Shown: in pieces, positions 25,035 through 33,125 of the stretch
Layout of the letters: each line of letters starts with the position of its first letter
Position numbering within the stretch: the stretch's first letter is position 1
DNA from: Methylobacter psychrophilus
GTDB taxonomy: Bacteria > Pseudomonadota > Gammaproteobacteria > Methylococcales > Methylomonadaceae
Direction of reading: 5' to 3'
Assembly: GCF_025583945.1 (NCBI RefSeq)
Contig: NZ_JAOEGU010000030.1
Coordinates: 1-44,929, forward strand
DNA length: 44,929 nucleotides
Notes under the pieces: model-generated
The model's input: only the letters and a program-made list of their open reading frames with translations
Database searches by the model: none
Told to the model about the DNA's origin: nothing
Position numbers and translations under genes: made by a program

Positions 25035-25097
25035 GCGTACCACGTCATGGTATCGGCGTACCACGTGATGACCTGCGCGTACCACATAAAGATTGGC
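25035..25097. repeat. three 21-bp tandem repeats
   Basis: Units start with GCGTACCAC at 25035, 25056 and 25077; the first two share GCGTACCACGT.ATG. All frames through it give heptad peptide repeats (SAYHVMV or TWYADTM), but no convincing gene surrounds it. It lies in the 24785-25320 stretch, which otherwise holds only the solo repeat, the terminator and one 115-bp direct repeat copy. Confidence 0.6.
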
Positions 25098-25147
25098 GAG
25101 CACGACTTCCTCACCTTTCTCCCGATGATCAATCGGAGATTCTGGTC

Positions 25148-25262
25148 CCCTTACATTTTTACCCTGCCTGAACTAAACGGCTAACCATGCCTAACGAAAC
25201 TTTTTGGATAACGGTAAATATCAAACGTTTGGAACGGGGTTACAAACCGCGTCCCGCGTTCG
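25148..25262. repeat. 115-bp direct repeat, left copy
   Basis: Aligns without gaps to 25698-25812, exactly 550 bp away, with about seven differences. It includes CTAACCATGCCTAACGAAAC and ends in GTCCCGCGTTCG. The two copies bracket the DUF1640 gene. Confidence 0.85.
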
Positions 25263-25320
25263 ATACCAGTAGTGCTGCATTATTGGCGTGGGCACAAAAG
25301 CAAGGCTCACTCTATACCGC

Positions 25321-25602
25321 CTACAATAATTTAATCAAAGCAGCAACAGCACTAACGGCTATCACCATTAATGTACCCAATTTAATAGTCATGCGCTGTT
25401 CAAGTTGGATAAATTTACCATCAAAACGTTCGCAGAGTCGCTCTTCAAGATGCTTAATATCGTCTTTGGTCGCAATTTCCTTAAGGTTAACTTCAAATAT
25501 ATCAGCCAATGCTTCAGCCTCAGCTTCTGCATGCTCAGGAAGCACTCCGGCAGATTTTAATTTATTGGCAAACCTTAAGGTATCAAAGGTAATTGTTGCC
25601 AT
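25321..25602 (-). CDS. DUF1640 coiled-coil membrane protein
   Basis: 93 residues from MATITFDTLRFANKLKSAGV. This start, at 25602, is chosen over a Met four codons upstream because GGAG lies 6 bases before it. The protein matches the small DUF1640 (CCDC90-like) family: LPEHAEAEAEALADIFEVNL then KEIATKDDIKHLEERL, a heptad coiled coil (about residues 30-68), and a C-terminal membrane anchor (IKLGTLMVIAVSAVAALIKL). Function of the bacterial family is not established. It sits alone between two 115-bp direct repeats. The family is common in methylotroph and other proteobacterial genomes, sometimes in several copies (recollection). Confidence 0.85.
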   Translation of the reverse strand: MATITFDTLRFANKLKSAGVLPEHAEAEAEALADIFEVNLKEIATKDDIKHLEERLCERFDGKFIQLEQRMTIKLGTLMVIAVSAVAALIKLL

Positions 25603-25675
25603 AAAATGCTCCATCAGATTAATTATTAAGTTAAGTTTATCATAGTCAGCAAAACATATTCGAACGACTCTCGGC

Positions 25676-25700
25676 GGGACGGGGTTTATAACCCCGTCCC
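25676..25700. repeat. perfect 11-bp hairpin, GGGACGGGG type
   Basis: GGGACGGGGTT-TAT-AACCCCGTCCC. Related cores occur at 2877-2974 and, decayed, inside both 115-bp direct repeats. It lies directly next to the right direct repeat. Confidence 0.7.
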
Positions 25701-25812
25701 TTACGTTTTTAACCTGCCTGAACTAAATGGCTAACCATGCCTAACGAAACTTTTTGAATAACGGTAAACATCAAACGTTTGGAACGGGGTTACAACCCCC
25801 GTCCCGCGTTCG
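25698..25812. repeat. 115-bp direct repeat, right copy
   Basis: Partner of 25148-25262. It lies immediately downstream of the pilin gene end (25835) on the opposite side from the DUF1640 gene. Confidence 0.85.
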
Positions 25813-25834
25813 CTGACCCGATTGATTCACGTTT

Positions 25835-26290
25835 TTAAGACTTGCAAATTCTTGCGGTTATACAAGTTCCAGTAACCGCCCATTTAATGCCAGTAGCTGG
25901 GGTATATGTTGGCGTTAGAATAATGGTTTCACCCGATAAACCTAGAACGGGAGCACCAGAAGCGCCCACGGCTGTTGCAGTAATTACACCTGCTAAAGTT
26001 GCAATAGAACCAACATATTTCCCAGCCGAACCTGATACAGTAATATCTGCCGGAATACCGTTTGAACCTGCCGTACAGTTAGTAACAACGCCTTGATCCT
26101 GTGCGCACACTTCAACCGCGGTTTTAAGTGCTTGAGTCGATTGAACTACTTCCGTGAATTTTGCATTCTTTAGATAATCCTGATACGCCGGAATCGCCAC
26201 CGCCGCCAAGATACCAATGATCGCGACCACTATCATTAATTCGATCAAGGTAAAACCTTGTTGTAGTTTTTTTACAGGTAATGTATTCAT
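25835..26290 (-). CDS. pilA: type IV major-pilin-like protein
   Basis: 151 residues. It has a short leader [12 protein letters not shown], then [20 protein letters not shown], the class III signal cut by PilD between Gly and Phe, with Glu5 of the mature protein present. The N-terminal hydrophobic helix continues as [20 protein letters not shown]. The globular part contains two Cys pairs' worth of positions ([12 protein letters not shown] and GTCITARIC), consistent with the D-region disulfide. The ribosome site AGAGGA is 7 bases before the ATG. It stands alone: no pilin accessory genes are near. Likely pilus or pseudopilus subunit; major versus minor pilin cannot be decided. Confidence 0.85.
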   Translation of the reverse strand: MNTLPVKKLQQGFTLIELMIVVAIIGILAAVAIPAYQDYLKNAKFTEVVQSTQALKTAVEVCAQDQGVVTNCTAGSNGIPADITVSGSAGKYVGSIATLAGVITATAVGASGAPVLGLSGETIILTPTYTPATGIKWAVTGTCITARICKS

Positions 26291-26805
26291 GAGTAAATCC
26301 TCTTTAAGTTAAAAAAATCACACCTTGGATAAAGGTAAAAGTGTTGCCGAGCTTTCGGCAAATTATCATTCCAGGTAAAGTTTGGCTTGGGAACAGCTAC
26401 ACTATAATTTCCATGAATATCCTTTTTAAAAAACTCTCCTGAACATAGACGTAAGGCTCAGGAGAAAATCAATCCTTAAGGTTTCAATAAGGAAAATTAT
26501 TTCACAAGCCTCATAGTACAGTTATTAAAACAAATCAATATCTTTAAGAAAAATAAAACTGGATTTATAGCACATTCTATTTAATTGCGTCCATCTGAAA
26601 ATATTATTTTTTACTTAAAAAATGCCGCTAAAATAATTAAGCTCATCAAAAATTGCGGCCATCATAAAATACTGCTTAAAAAATCCCTGCCATATTGATG
26701 ACTCTCATCTATACTCTAAAAGAAACACAATCGCCGAAAACAAGTATTGTAATGCCCATATTATTTAATACACTTTTACATTATCGCTTTTCCTGAGTAG
26801 ACCCG
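26291..26805. other. pilin/diguanylate cyclase divergent intergenic region
   Basis: 515 bp, AT-rich, no supportable gene. A hairpin TTGCCGAGCTTTCGGCAA lies at 26344-26361 in the pilin leader or promoter. A minus-strand sigma-54-like TGG...TTTGC overlaps it but has 11 instead of 10 bases between GG and GC. Beyond that I see nothing specific. Confidence 0.4.
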
Positions 26806-26808
26806 TTG

Positions 26809-27729
26809 ATGATCGAAAGCTTTAAAATACAACCCAGCCTGCTAATCGTCGACGATTCAACTTGGGATATGGATACGTTGGTCTCCGCCTTGGCTGAATA
26901 CCGCTTGTTTACTGCTACAAACAGTGTGCAAGCACTAACTATTGCTGTTAGCGTGCAACCGGATTTAATCCTGCTGAGTATTCGACTGCCAGGAATGGAT
27001 GGTTACGAGATCTGTCGGCAACTCAAACAGCAAACCGATACCCAACATATTCCCGTTATTTTCGTTACTGATCTAAATAATGAAGAACATGAAACCCAGG
27101 GCTTTTCTGTAGGCGCGGTAGATTATATTACCAAGCCGATACAACCCAACATTATTCGTGCGCGTGTGGCAGCCCAGTTACAGCTTAAAGCACATCGTGA
27201 CAGCTTGGCACTAACGGCAGACACCGATATGTTAACCGGCATCCCCAATCGACGTCATTTTGAAACGGTCGTACAAAATGAATGGAATCGGGCCTTACGT
27301 TATGATAAACCACTCAGCCTTATTATGGTCGATGTCGATCACTTCAAACGTTACAATGACTATTATGGACATGCTGCCGGAGACGATTGCTTAAAAGCGA
27401 TTGCCGACAGCTTCGTCAGCAACATACGTAGAGCCAGCGATATGGTCGCCCGCTTGGGTGGCGAGGAATTTGTTTGCCTGTTACCGGAAGTCCCTCGGGA
27501 ACAAGCCATCAACCTGGCCGAGCAGATACTGTTCAGTATCCGTGACTTGGGCATTGCCCACGCCGACTCCCCGGTTGCAAACCATGTCACTGTCAGTCTG
27601 GGACTGGCTACGCTAAATCTGGATCAGCACAAAACCTGGCAAAACTTGCTGCAACATGCTGATGTTGCACTTTACCAGGCTAAACATGAGGGACGTAATC
27701 GCCTCATTGTTGATCAACAGATGTCTTAA
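26809..27729 (+). CDS. diguanylate cyclase with degenerate receiver domain
   Basis: 306 residues from the ATG at 26809; a TTG one codon earlier is also possible. The N-terminal receiver has acidic VDD (about residues 15-17), Thr/VTD and Lys109 (DYITKP), but the phosphorylation-site Asp is replaced: the usual LILLDIxMP reads LILLSIRLPG. The C-terminal GGDEF domain is complete: TDMLTGIPNRRHFE, MVDVDHFKRYNDYYGHAAGD, RLGGEEF at the active site, and an RASD product-inhibition site five residues before it. It should make cyclic di-GMP in the cytoplasm. It is convergent with and overlaps the REC-Hpt gene by 4 bases. c-di-GMP activates PgaC/PgaD in E. coli; pga genes lie next door. Confidence 0.93.
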   Translation: MIESFKIQPSLLIVDDSTWDMDTLVSALAEYRLFTATNSVQALTIAVSVQPDLILLSIRLPGMDGYEICRQLKQQTDTQHIPVIFVTDLNNEEHETQGFSVGAVDYITKPIQPNIIRARVAAQLQLKAHRDSLALTADTDMLTGIPNRRHFETVVQNEWNRALRYDKPLSLIMVDVDHFKRYNDYYGHAAGDDCLKAIADSFVSNIRRASDMVARLGGEEFVCLLPEVPREQAINLAEQILFSIRDLGIAHADSPVANHVTVSLGLATLNLDQHKTWQNLLQHADVALYQAKHEGRNRLIVDQQMS

Positions 27730-28562
27730 TCAGCTTCCTTGTTAATTCGCAATACCAGCGCCGCTACTGTTGCCTCAAGACAAGGCAATAATTGTTCTGC
27801 CAGTACCAATGCCGCTGCCAACTCGTTACCATGACTGGATGCCTCCATATCCACGGCTAACGCATGTAAAGGCCAGGCACCCAACAATGCCACACCGCTT
27901 TTTAAAGTATGGGCTTCAAAGCCCAACGCGGTTAAATCCCGCTTATCTACAGCACGCTTTATAGCGTCGCGGCGCTTTAGCAACTCAGCCATGGACAACT
28001 GTAACAGCTGAGGGGCACCAACCATACTGTAATCATCGATAAATTGCTGCAACACCGCTTCATCCAACAGCTCGACACTACGGGCAACCGACTCGACAGT
28101 TATATTTGATTCAACAGTTACACCTGGCGCTACGCGACCGCACCATTGCGCTACCAAAGCCAACAAGTCTTTTTTACCAACCGGCTTGGTGACAAAACCG
28201 TTCATCCCCGCCGCGAGGCACGTTGCATTATAGTCTTCAAAAGCATGAGCCGTTATGGCGATAATCGGCACAGTAGCCGCCGCACCACCCAACTGACGAA
28301 TACATCGTGTAGCTTCCATACCCGTCATGTCAGGCATGGATACGTCCATAAAAATCAAATCGTAACGGGTAGCTGATACCGCTTTAATAGCAGCAGCACC
28401 ACAATCAGCGATGTCGACACTATGGCCGCCTTTATGCAACATAGTCTTGATCATCAGTTGGTTAATCGAACTATCTTCTACCAATAACAGGTGAGCGCTT
28501 GGCAATGCCAAATCTTCCGATGATAAATCTGTAAACAAAAGCAAAATTTTCTCCTTTACCAC
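27726..28562 (-). CDS. REC-Hpt phosphorelay protein
   Basis: 278 residues from a GTG that overlaps the pgaD stop (TAGTG). A second possibility is TTG at 28544, which has AAGGAG six bases upstream and may be the real start. The receiver domain (about 24-140) has VEDS, phospho-acceptor Asp73 (YDLIFMDVSMPDMTG), TAHAF and Lys126 (FVTKP). The Hpt domain (about 170-265) has the phospho-His in FEAHTLKSGVALLGA (His218). Together they would pass phosphate between a hybrid kinase and another regulator; no kinase domain is present. It is the last gene of the pgaB-pgaC-pgaD run, so it probably serves in regulation of exopolysaccharide. Partner kinase not in the window. Confidence 0.9.
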   Translation of the reverse strand: MVKEKILLLFTDLSSEDLALPSAHLLLVEDSSINQLMIKTMLHKGGHSVDIADCGAAAIKAVSATRYDLIFMDVSMPDMTGMEATRCIRQLGGAAATVPIIAITAHAFEDYNATCLAAGMNGFVTKPVGKKDLLALVAQWCGRVAPGVTVESNITVESVARSVELLDEAVLQQFIDDYSMVGAPQLLQLSMAELLKRRDAIKRAVDKRDLTALGFEAHTLKSGVALLGAWPLHALAVDMEASSHGNELAAALVLAEQLLPCLEATVAALVLRINKEAD

Positions 28563-29008
28563 TACCGGTTTATATGAGGATCAAGCTGCACAATGTGCCC
28601 GTGATCATCAAAATAAACGCTAATCATCGACACATTTCGACATTGTTGCAATTCATCGACCTTGACTTGATAAAACGCACACAGCTCGGTGTCACTAACT
28701 ATTTTATGCACTGAGGGCAATAGCGCCCTGCTCCGTAAACGTCGATAAAAAATCCAGATCAGCCAAAGCGCCAGCATAATCAGCAAAGTTACGACGTAAA
28801 TTTCCATGAGTTCCAGCAGACTTTTATAACCGCCAAACCAGCGCATTTCATTGATCATCTGTTTATCCCCCAGCACCCAACTACATAAAGTAACCAAGGG
28901 AACCAACAAGTAAATCCACATCACCCAACAAATAGCCCAGGTAAATAAAGCACCGACCCGTTTTTGCAAGCTTTGTAACTGCGGCGCATTAATAATATAG
29001 TCTTTCAT
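28562..29008 (-). CDS. pgaD: PgaD-like subunit of poly-N-acetylglucosamine synthase
   Basis: 148 residues. Two membrane segments (about residues 22-47, TWAICWVMWIYLLVPLVTL; and 68-90, YVVTLLIMLALWLIWIFY) are followed by a cytoplasmic tail with SDTELCAFYQVKVDELQQCR. The layout and the QxR/RLRSR stretch match PgaD, which forms the c-di-GMP-responsive synthase with PgaC in E. coli. It overlaps pgaC by 4 bases and the REC-Hpt gene by 1 base. The sequence is divergent, so the call leans on context. Confidence 0.8.
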   Translation of the reverse strand: MKDYIINAPQLQSLQKRVGALFTWAICWVMWIYLLVPLVTLCSWVLGDKQMINEMRWFGGYKSLLELMEIYVVTLLIMLALWLIWIFYRRLRSRALLPSVHKIVSDTELCAFYQVKVDELQQCRNVSMISVYFDDHGHIVQLDPHINR

Positions 29009-30333
29009 TTATGACGCAAGCCTCTATCGACGGTAACCCATATTGCCCGCTGCCCACGCTTCTTTTTTATCGCCCTGATCGAGCCAACAATCGTGGTCCC
29101 GACATTGATCAACCAGTAAACAAGGGGATACCAGACCATCCAGTAATAGTAGCGTGCGACACCACCGGTTTTGGATTCGTAATGTGAATCTATAAACAGA
29201 CTGACGCCAAACTGTATCAAACAGGTCAGACTAAGCAACATACTGGTCCAGCTAGGGCTTAAATCATGTAACGATTGCCTGGTTGATTCAGTCACTAACT
29301 CTACCGGTATGTAAAGCAGATGTACCAGTATCAAAAATGCCCAGATGATGCTGATTAAGCATTCACCATACAATAACCACATGCCACGCGATGACCAGCG
29401 AAACAAGGCGTGAAAATAACGCAGCAATACTTCCGTTCCACCCTGGGCCCAGCGCACTCGTTGCTTCCACAAGCCTTCCAGGGTTTCCGGCATCAATACC
29501 CAGCATAAGGCGTTGGCTTCAAAATAAATAGACCAGCCAGCCAACTGTAATTTCCAGCTAATGTCGATATCTTCCGTGATCATATCGTTACTCCAAAAAC
29601 CCACATCGTACAAGGCGGATTTACGAAATGCCGCTATAACCCCCGACACGGTAAATACTTTACCGTAAGACCGTTGCGCCCGCTTGATCATGCCAACAAT
29701 GGCAGAGAACTCGCCGACCTGAATACGGCCCAATAACGTTGAGCGATTGCGTATGCGTGGATTACCCGTGACAGCACCAACATTGGGATTATCAAGAAAA
29801 TGTCGCACCATCCAGGCAATGGCTTCGGGTGCCAATAACGCATCGCCATCAATACAAATCAAAATTTCGCTGTTGGCCAATAATGCCGCCGTACGCAAGC
29901 CCATGGCCTTACCCTGGTTGGTAGCCAAATTGATCACCCGAAGCTGGGCGTGTTGCAAGGCCAACTCTTGCAATATCGCCAGCGTGTTATCTTTACTGCC
30001 GTCATTAATGGCAATAATTTCAAACGCCGGATATTTCTGCCGTAGCAAAATTTCGATAGTTTCACGAACATTTTCCCCTTCGTTATAGCAGGGTACCAAA
30101 ATAGAAACGGGAGGATAATCAGTTAACTCAGGCAAATGTTCGCTATCAGCCTGCTCATGCCATTCATAGCGGAAATAAAAAATAATCGCGCCAAACATCC
30201 AGATATAAGCCATAAACAAAGGGTAGTAATAAATAAATCCTTCGGTAAGACCATTTAGCGGTTGCCATGCCAGCACAAAATAATGCCATTGGCTTTGGAG
30301 TATGGCAAAAATGTTCTGCAATGAAATATTCAT
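29005..30333 (-). CDS. pgaC: PgaC, poly-beta-1,6-N-acetylglucosamine synthase
   Basis: 442 residues. N-terminal membrane segment, then a family 2 glycosyltransferase domain: PVSILVPCYNEGENVRETIE, AINDGSKDNT, ICIDGDALLAPEAI (DxD), EDIDISWKLQLAGW, and the QRVRWAQG (QxxRW) acceptor motif. Two or three C-terminal membrane segments follow (FLILVHLLYIPVEL, SLTCLIQFGVSLF, WYPLVYWLINVGTTIVG). It polymerises UDP-GlcNAc at the inner membrane into the biofilm polymer PNAG. It is between pgaB and pgaD with very short spacing. Confidence 0.95.
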   Translation of the reverse strand: MNISLQNIFAILQSQWHYFVLAWQPLNGLTEGFIYYYPLFMAYIWMFGAIIFYFRYEWHEQADSEHLPELTDYPPVSILVPCYNEGENVRETIEILLRQKYPAFEIIAINDGSKDNTLAILQELALQHAQLRVINLATNQGKAMGLRTAALLANSEILICIDGDALLAPEAIAWMVRHFLDNPNVGAVTGNPRIRNRSTLLGRIQVGEFSAIVGMIKRAQRSYGKVFTVSGVIAAFRKSALYDVGFWSNDMITEDIDISWKLQLAGWSIYFEANALCWVLMPETLEGLWKQRVRWAQGGTEVLLRYFHALFRWSSRGMWLLYGECLISIIWAFLILVHLLYIPVELVTESTRQSLHDLSPSWTSMLLSLTCLIQFGVSLFIDSHYESKTGGVARYYYWMVWYPLVYWLINVGTTIVGSIRAIKKKRGQRAIWVTVDRGLRHK

Positions 30334-30345
30334 GGTTTATTGTGA

Positions 30346-32286
30346 CTATGGCCGGGCATGCAGCGAAAAATGTTGTTGTAAATCTGCCAAGCGCGGCTGA
30401 TCGGTAAAAACATTGTCAGGATAATAGCCAATGTGCTTTACACCTGTTTTTTTCAATAATTCCAGCTGCTCAATAAATACCGGCATGGGGATTTTTTCCT
30501 GGGTTTTCCAGTTGACTGCTTGCAGCTCAAATACGGTTTTTTTAAGACCTTCCGGGTATTTAGCCGCCGCTTTTACCAATTGTGTGAGCCACTGCAAGGG
30601 CTTTTCGGCCTCTTCCATAAACGGCATGGCTTCAATGGCCACATAATCATAATGCGTTAAAAAGGACTGATAGGACTGCGCGTACCATTCTTCACTGTAG
30701 GGTTTTAATAAAGGCAGTGCATAAAAATTACGCGCCGTCTTAATATCCGGTCGATAAATACGTACTCGACTCGCCAACTCATCGGTAAACTGGTTGATTA
30801 AATCGGTTTTATGTTGCGCCCAAGCCATACGCATCGCGCTGGTCGCATGCAACTGCCCAAATTGATCTGATAGCCCCCAAACCTCTTTGGTAAAACGTAA
30901 GGCTAATGGCGATACATCTTCGTAATCAGATAAAATCCCGTCATCATGAAACAAGATGCCATCAAAATTACAATATTTGGCCAAATCTTCGTAAATTTCA
31001 GCCACATACTGACGGGCTTCCGGGTTAAACGGTGATAGCCGGGTATAAATATGGCTGGATTTTTGTGCCTTGCCGTCTCGCCATTCCTGAATATACCAGG
31101 ATTCCGGCGCTTCGCCCTTGTAGGCCATAATCGGCATCCAGGCATAAACCTTCACTCTGGCAACTGTTTTTAATTGCCAGGCAACCCGATTAAACAAATC
31201 CTGCGTTACCGGTAAATGTCGATTAGGAAAATATAACGCCTCGGCATTACCATCGCCATCAGGATCAGCATACGCCTGTAAATAAACCGTATTGATGTGC
31301 ATGTCTTTAATGCGCTGTATCGCAATATCCAGATTACGCTCAAGTTGCTCAGGGTCTTTATCGTAAAGATAATCCATATCCAGATGCGCGACCCGTAAAG
31401 ATCTGTCAGCACGCAAGCCGGTAACAATTTCTGCAAATTGTTTAACATCAGGATTATCTACCATAATCAAACGCCGCACGGCACTGATGTCTGCCAGCGT
31501 GTTAAAGCCATCCATCAGTCGCATGGTAATTGGCATTCCGGCTTCACGCGCGGCTTGCACGGCCATTTGATTATATTCCCCATACGGCCAAACCATAACC
31601 CGGGGCCTTACTCCGGCATGTTGAAAAATAAACTCGGCGCTTTTCAACAAAGCGGCATTAATACGTAAATGATATTCTTCGTCAGTTTCGTAAACCAGCA
31701 TCGGATCGTCATAGATTCGGGTAACGGCCGCTGCCTGATTATTGCCTTGTGGATTACCCAGCACGCCTTTATGCAGGTCATAACTATGTGAGGCAATTTC
31801 TACCAGACCGGACTGCACCAGCTCCCTTACCTGTTCCCAAGTGAGTAATGGTTTACCCGGATCGTTGGCGGTGACGTTACCATCCATCCAGGTTCCCACC
31901 AAGGCAACTGTCGCTGAATAATGGTATTTTTTTAAAAGTGGAAAAATGTGAGTATAAAAACTCTGGTAGCCATCGTCAAAGGTCAGCAGCGCACCTTTAA
32001 CAGGTAACTCAACCTTGCCTGCTGCTGCATCAAGAATATTTTGTATGCTGATAATCTGGTAGCTGTTTTTTTTCAACCACGCCAGATGCTCTTCAAAATG
32101 ATCAATACTGACATCCATCGCGTTAAAAGGCGGCTTGGCGCCTTCCGCTCCAACAATATCATGATAATTAAGAACCAGAAACTGATGCTCTTTGGCTGAT
32201 ACAGTGCCAAAAAGACCAATCAGGAAAATCAAATAACTTAGTTTTTTAAAATAATTAACTGCAGTAACAGGGGTAAAAAAAGTCAT
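30346..32286 (-). CDS. pgaB: PgaB, PNAG deacetylase / glycoside hydrolase
   Basis: 646 residues from the Met at 32286 (MTFFTPVTAVNYFKK), chosen because a signal peptide then starts normally (YLIFLIGLFGTVSA); a Met 13 codons upstream is less likely. N-terminal polysaccharide deacetylase domain: LNYHDIVG, ALLTFDDGYQSFY, VEIASHSYDLHKG, VMVWPYGEYN. The C-terminal half (from about residue 300) is the PgaB hydrolase-like domain (RVAHLDMDYLYDKDPEQLER, NLDIAIQRIKDMHINTVYLQ, FDGILFHDDGILSDYED). No lipobox Cys is obvious after the signal. PgaB acts in the periplasm, partly removing acetyl groups so the polymer can be exported. It lacks a pgaA neighbour. Confidence 0.94.
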   Translation of the reverse strand: MTFFTPVTAVNYFKKLSYLIFLIGLFGTVSAKEHQFLVLNYHDIVGAEGAKPPFNAMDVSIDHFEEHLAWLKKNSYQIISIQNILDAAAGKVELPVKGALLTFDDGYQSFYTHIFPLLKKYHYSATVALVGTWMDGNVTANDPGKPLLTWEQVRELVQSGLVEIASHSYDLHKGVLGNPQGNNQAAAVTRIYDDPMLVYETDEEYHLRINAALLKSAEFIFQHAGVRPRVMVWPYGEYNQMAVQAAREAGMPITMRLMDGFNTLADISAVRRLIMVDNPDVKQFAEIVTGLRADRSLRVAHLDMDYLYDKDPEQLERNLDIAIQRIKDMHINTVYLQAYADPDGDGNAEALYFPNRHLPVTQDLFNRVAWQLKTVARVKVYAWMPIMAYKGEAPESWYIQEWRDGKAQKSSHIYTRLSPFNPEARQYVAEIYEDLAKYCNFDGILFHDDGILSDYEDVSPLALRFTKEVWGLSDQFGQLHATSAMRMAWAQHKTDLINQFTDELASRVRIYRPDIKTARNFYALPLLKPYSEEWYAQSYQSFLTHYDYVAIEAMPFMEEAEKPLQWLTQLVKAAAKYPEGLKKTVFELQAVNWKTQEKIPMPVFIEQLELLKKTGVKHIGYYPDNVFTDQPRLADLQQHFSLHARP

Positions 32287-32412
32287 GTCATCCAAATTGC
32301 AAAACCTACCAACGATATTGCGCACATTTTAACTGAAAAACGTATAAGCCAGCTTGAATAATGCCAGATGGATAAAAACAAATTGTACCCGAAAAATGGA
32401 CTGTAGATTTTA

Positions 32413-33054
32413 TCAAGCAGGCAATAACAGCTCAATACTACGAAAAACATCAGCAAACATGGCTTTGGTAAGGCGTTTGGTTTGTACGTTATAACGACTG
32501 GTATGATAAGAATCAATCAAGGTACGTCCACCCGGCAAGCTGTGTTGTGCATTATGGGCAAAGGCCGCACTACTCAACTTTAAGTTACAGGCTTTTAATA
32601 CCGCTTGATGAGCAACCGTACCCAAAGCCAATATTACTGCCTGTTGCGGCAGGGTTTTTAACTCGGCTGCCAAAAATTGATTACATTGATTAATTTCGCC
32701 GCCTGTTGGTTTATTTTGCGGAGGCAAACATTTAACTGCGTTGGTAATACGACAACGCTTAAGTTCAAGGCCGTCTGCCAAGGACTCAGACAGTATTTGA
32801 TTACTATAGCCAAACTCATAAAGCGCTTCATAAAGCAGCAAGCCCGCATAATCTTTGGTAAATGGCCGCCCGGTAGCGTTGGCCCCATGCATTCCGGGAG
32901 CCAACCCAACAATCAGTAAAGTGGCCTCTTGATCGCCAAAAGGCGCTACCGGCCGCGCATGATAATCAGGATATTTTTGTTTTACCTGACACAAAAAATC
33001 ATCCAGCCGTTTACACTGCCGGCAATCCTGATCGAATATTTCTTTTGAATACAT
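32413..33054 (-). CDS. uracil-DNA glycosylase, family 5-like (UDGb)
   Basis: 213 residues. Motif 1 GLAPGMHGANATGRPFT (about 50-66) is the family 5 form, lacking the polar catalytic residue found in family 1. RCRITNAVKCLPPQNKPTGG (about 100-119) and the terminal SYHTSRYNVQTKRLT region complete the fold. Cys residues in DQDCRQC near the start and NAVKC later are the likely iron-sulfur ligands. It would remove uracil or deaminated bases from DNA in the cytoplasm. The C-terminal HPSPxN-type motif is changed to YHTSRYN, a common variation in this subfamily. The gene lies between pgaB and the RegA gene on the same strand, without a clear functional link. Confidence 0.88.
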   Translation of the reverse strand: MYSKEIFDQDCRQCKRLDDFLCQVKQKYPDYHARPVAPFGDQEATLLIVGLAPGMHGANATGRPFTKDYAGLLLYEALYEFGYSNQILSESLADGLELKRCRITNAVKCLPPQNKPTGGEINQCNQFLAAELKTLPQQAVILALGTVAHQAVLKACNLKLSSAAFAHNAQHSLPGGRTLIDSYHTSRYNVQTKRLTKAMFADVFRSIELLLPA

Positions 33055-33125
33055 GTGGTTAAGGTAAAAGGCGAAAGGTTCAAGGTGAAAGGTAAGCTGT
33101 GTTAGTTCGGTTAACGCAACCCAGC

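Noticed and set aside
25035-25097. CRISPR-like array
   Set aside because: Units are contiguous tandem repeats without spacers, and no cas genes are in the window.
24863-25132. Minus-strand frame with WYADTMTWYAD repeats
   Set aside because: It consists of the terminator stem and the 21-bp tandem repeats; no ribosome site or family features.
25187-25645. 152-residue plus-strand frame opposite the DUF1640 gene
   Set aside because: The minus-strand product matches a known family and has a ribosome site; the plus frame begins in a direct repeat.
26341-26375. Sigma-54-like site upstream of the pilin gene (TGG...TTTGC on the minus strand)
   Set aside because: GG and GC are 11 rather than 10 bases apart, which sigma-54 does not normally tolerate.
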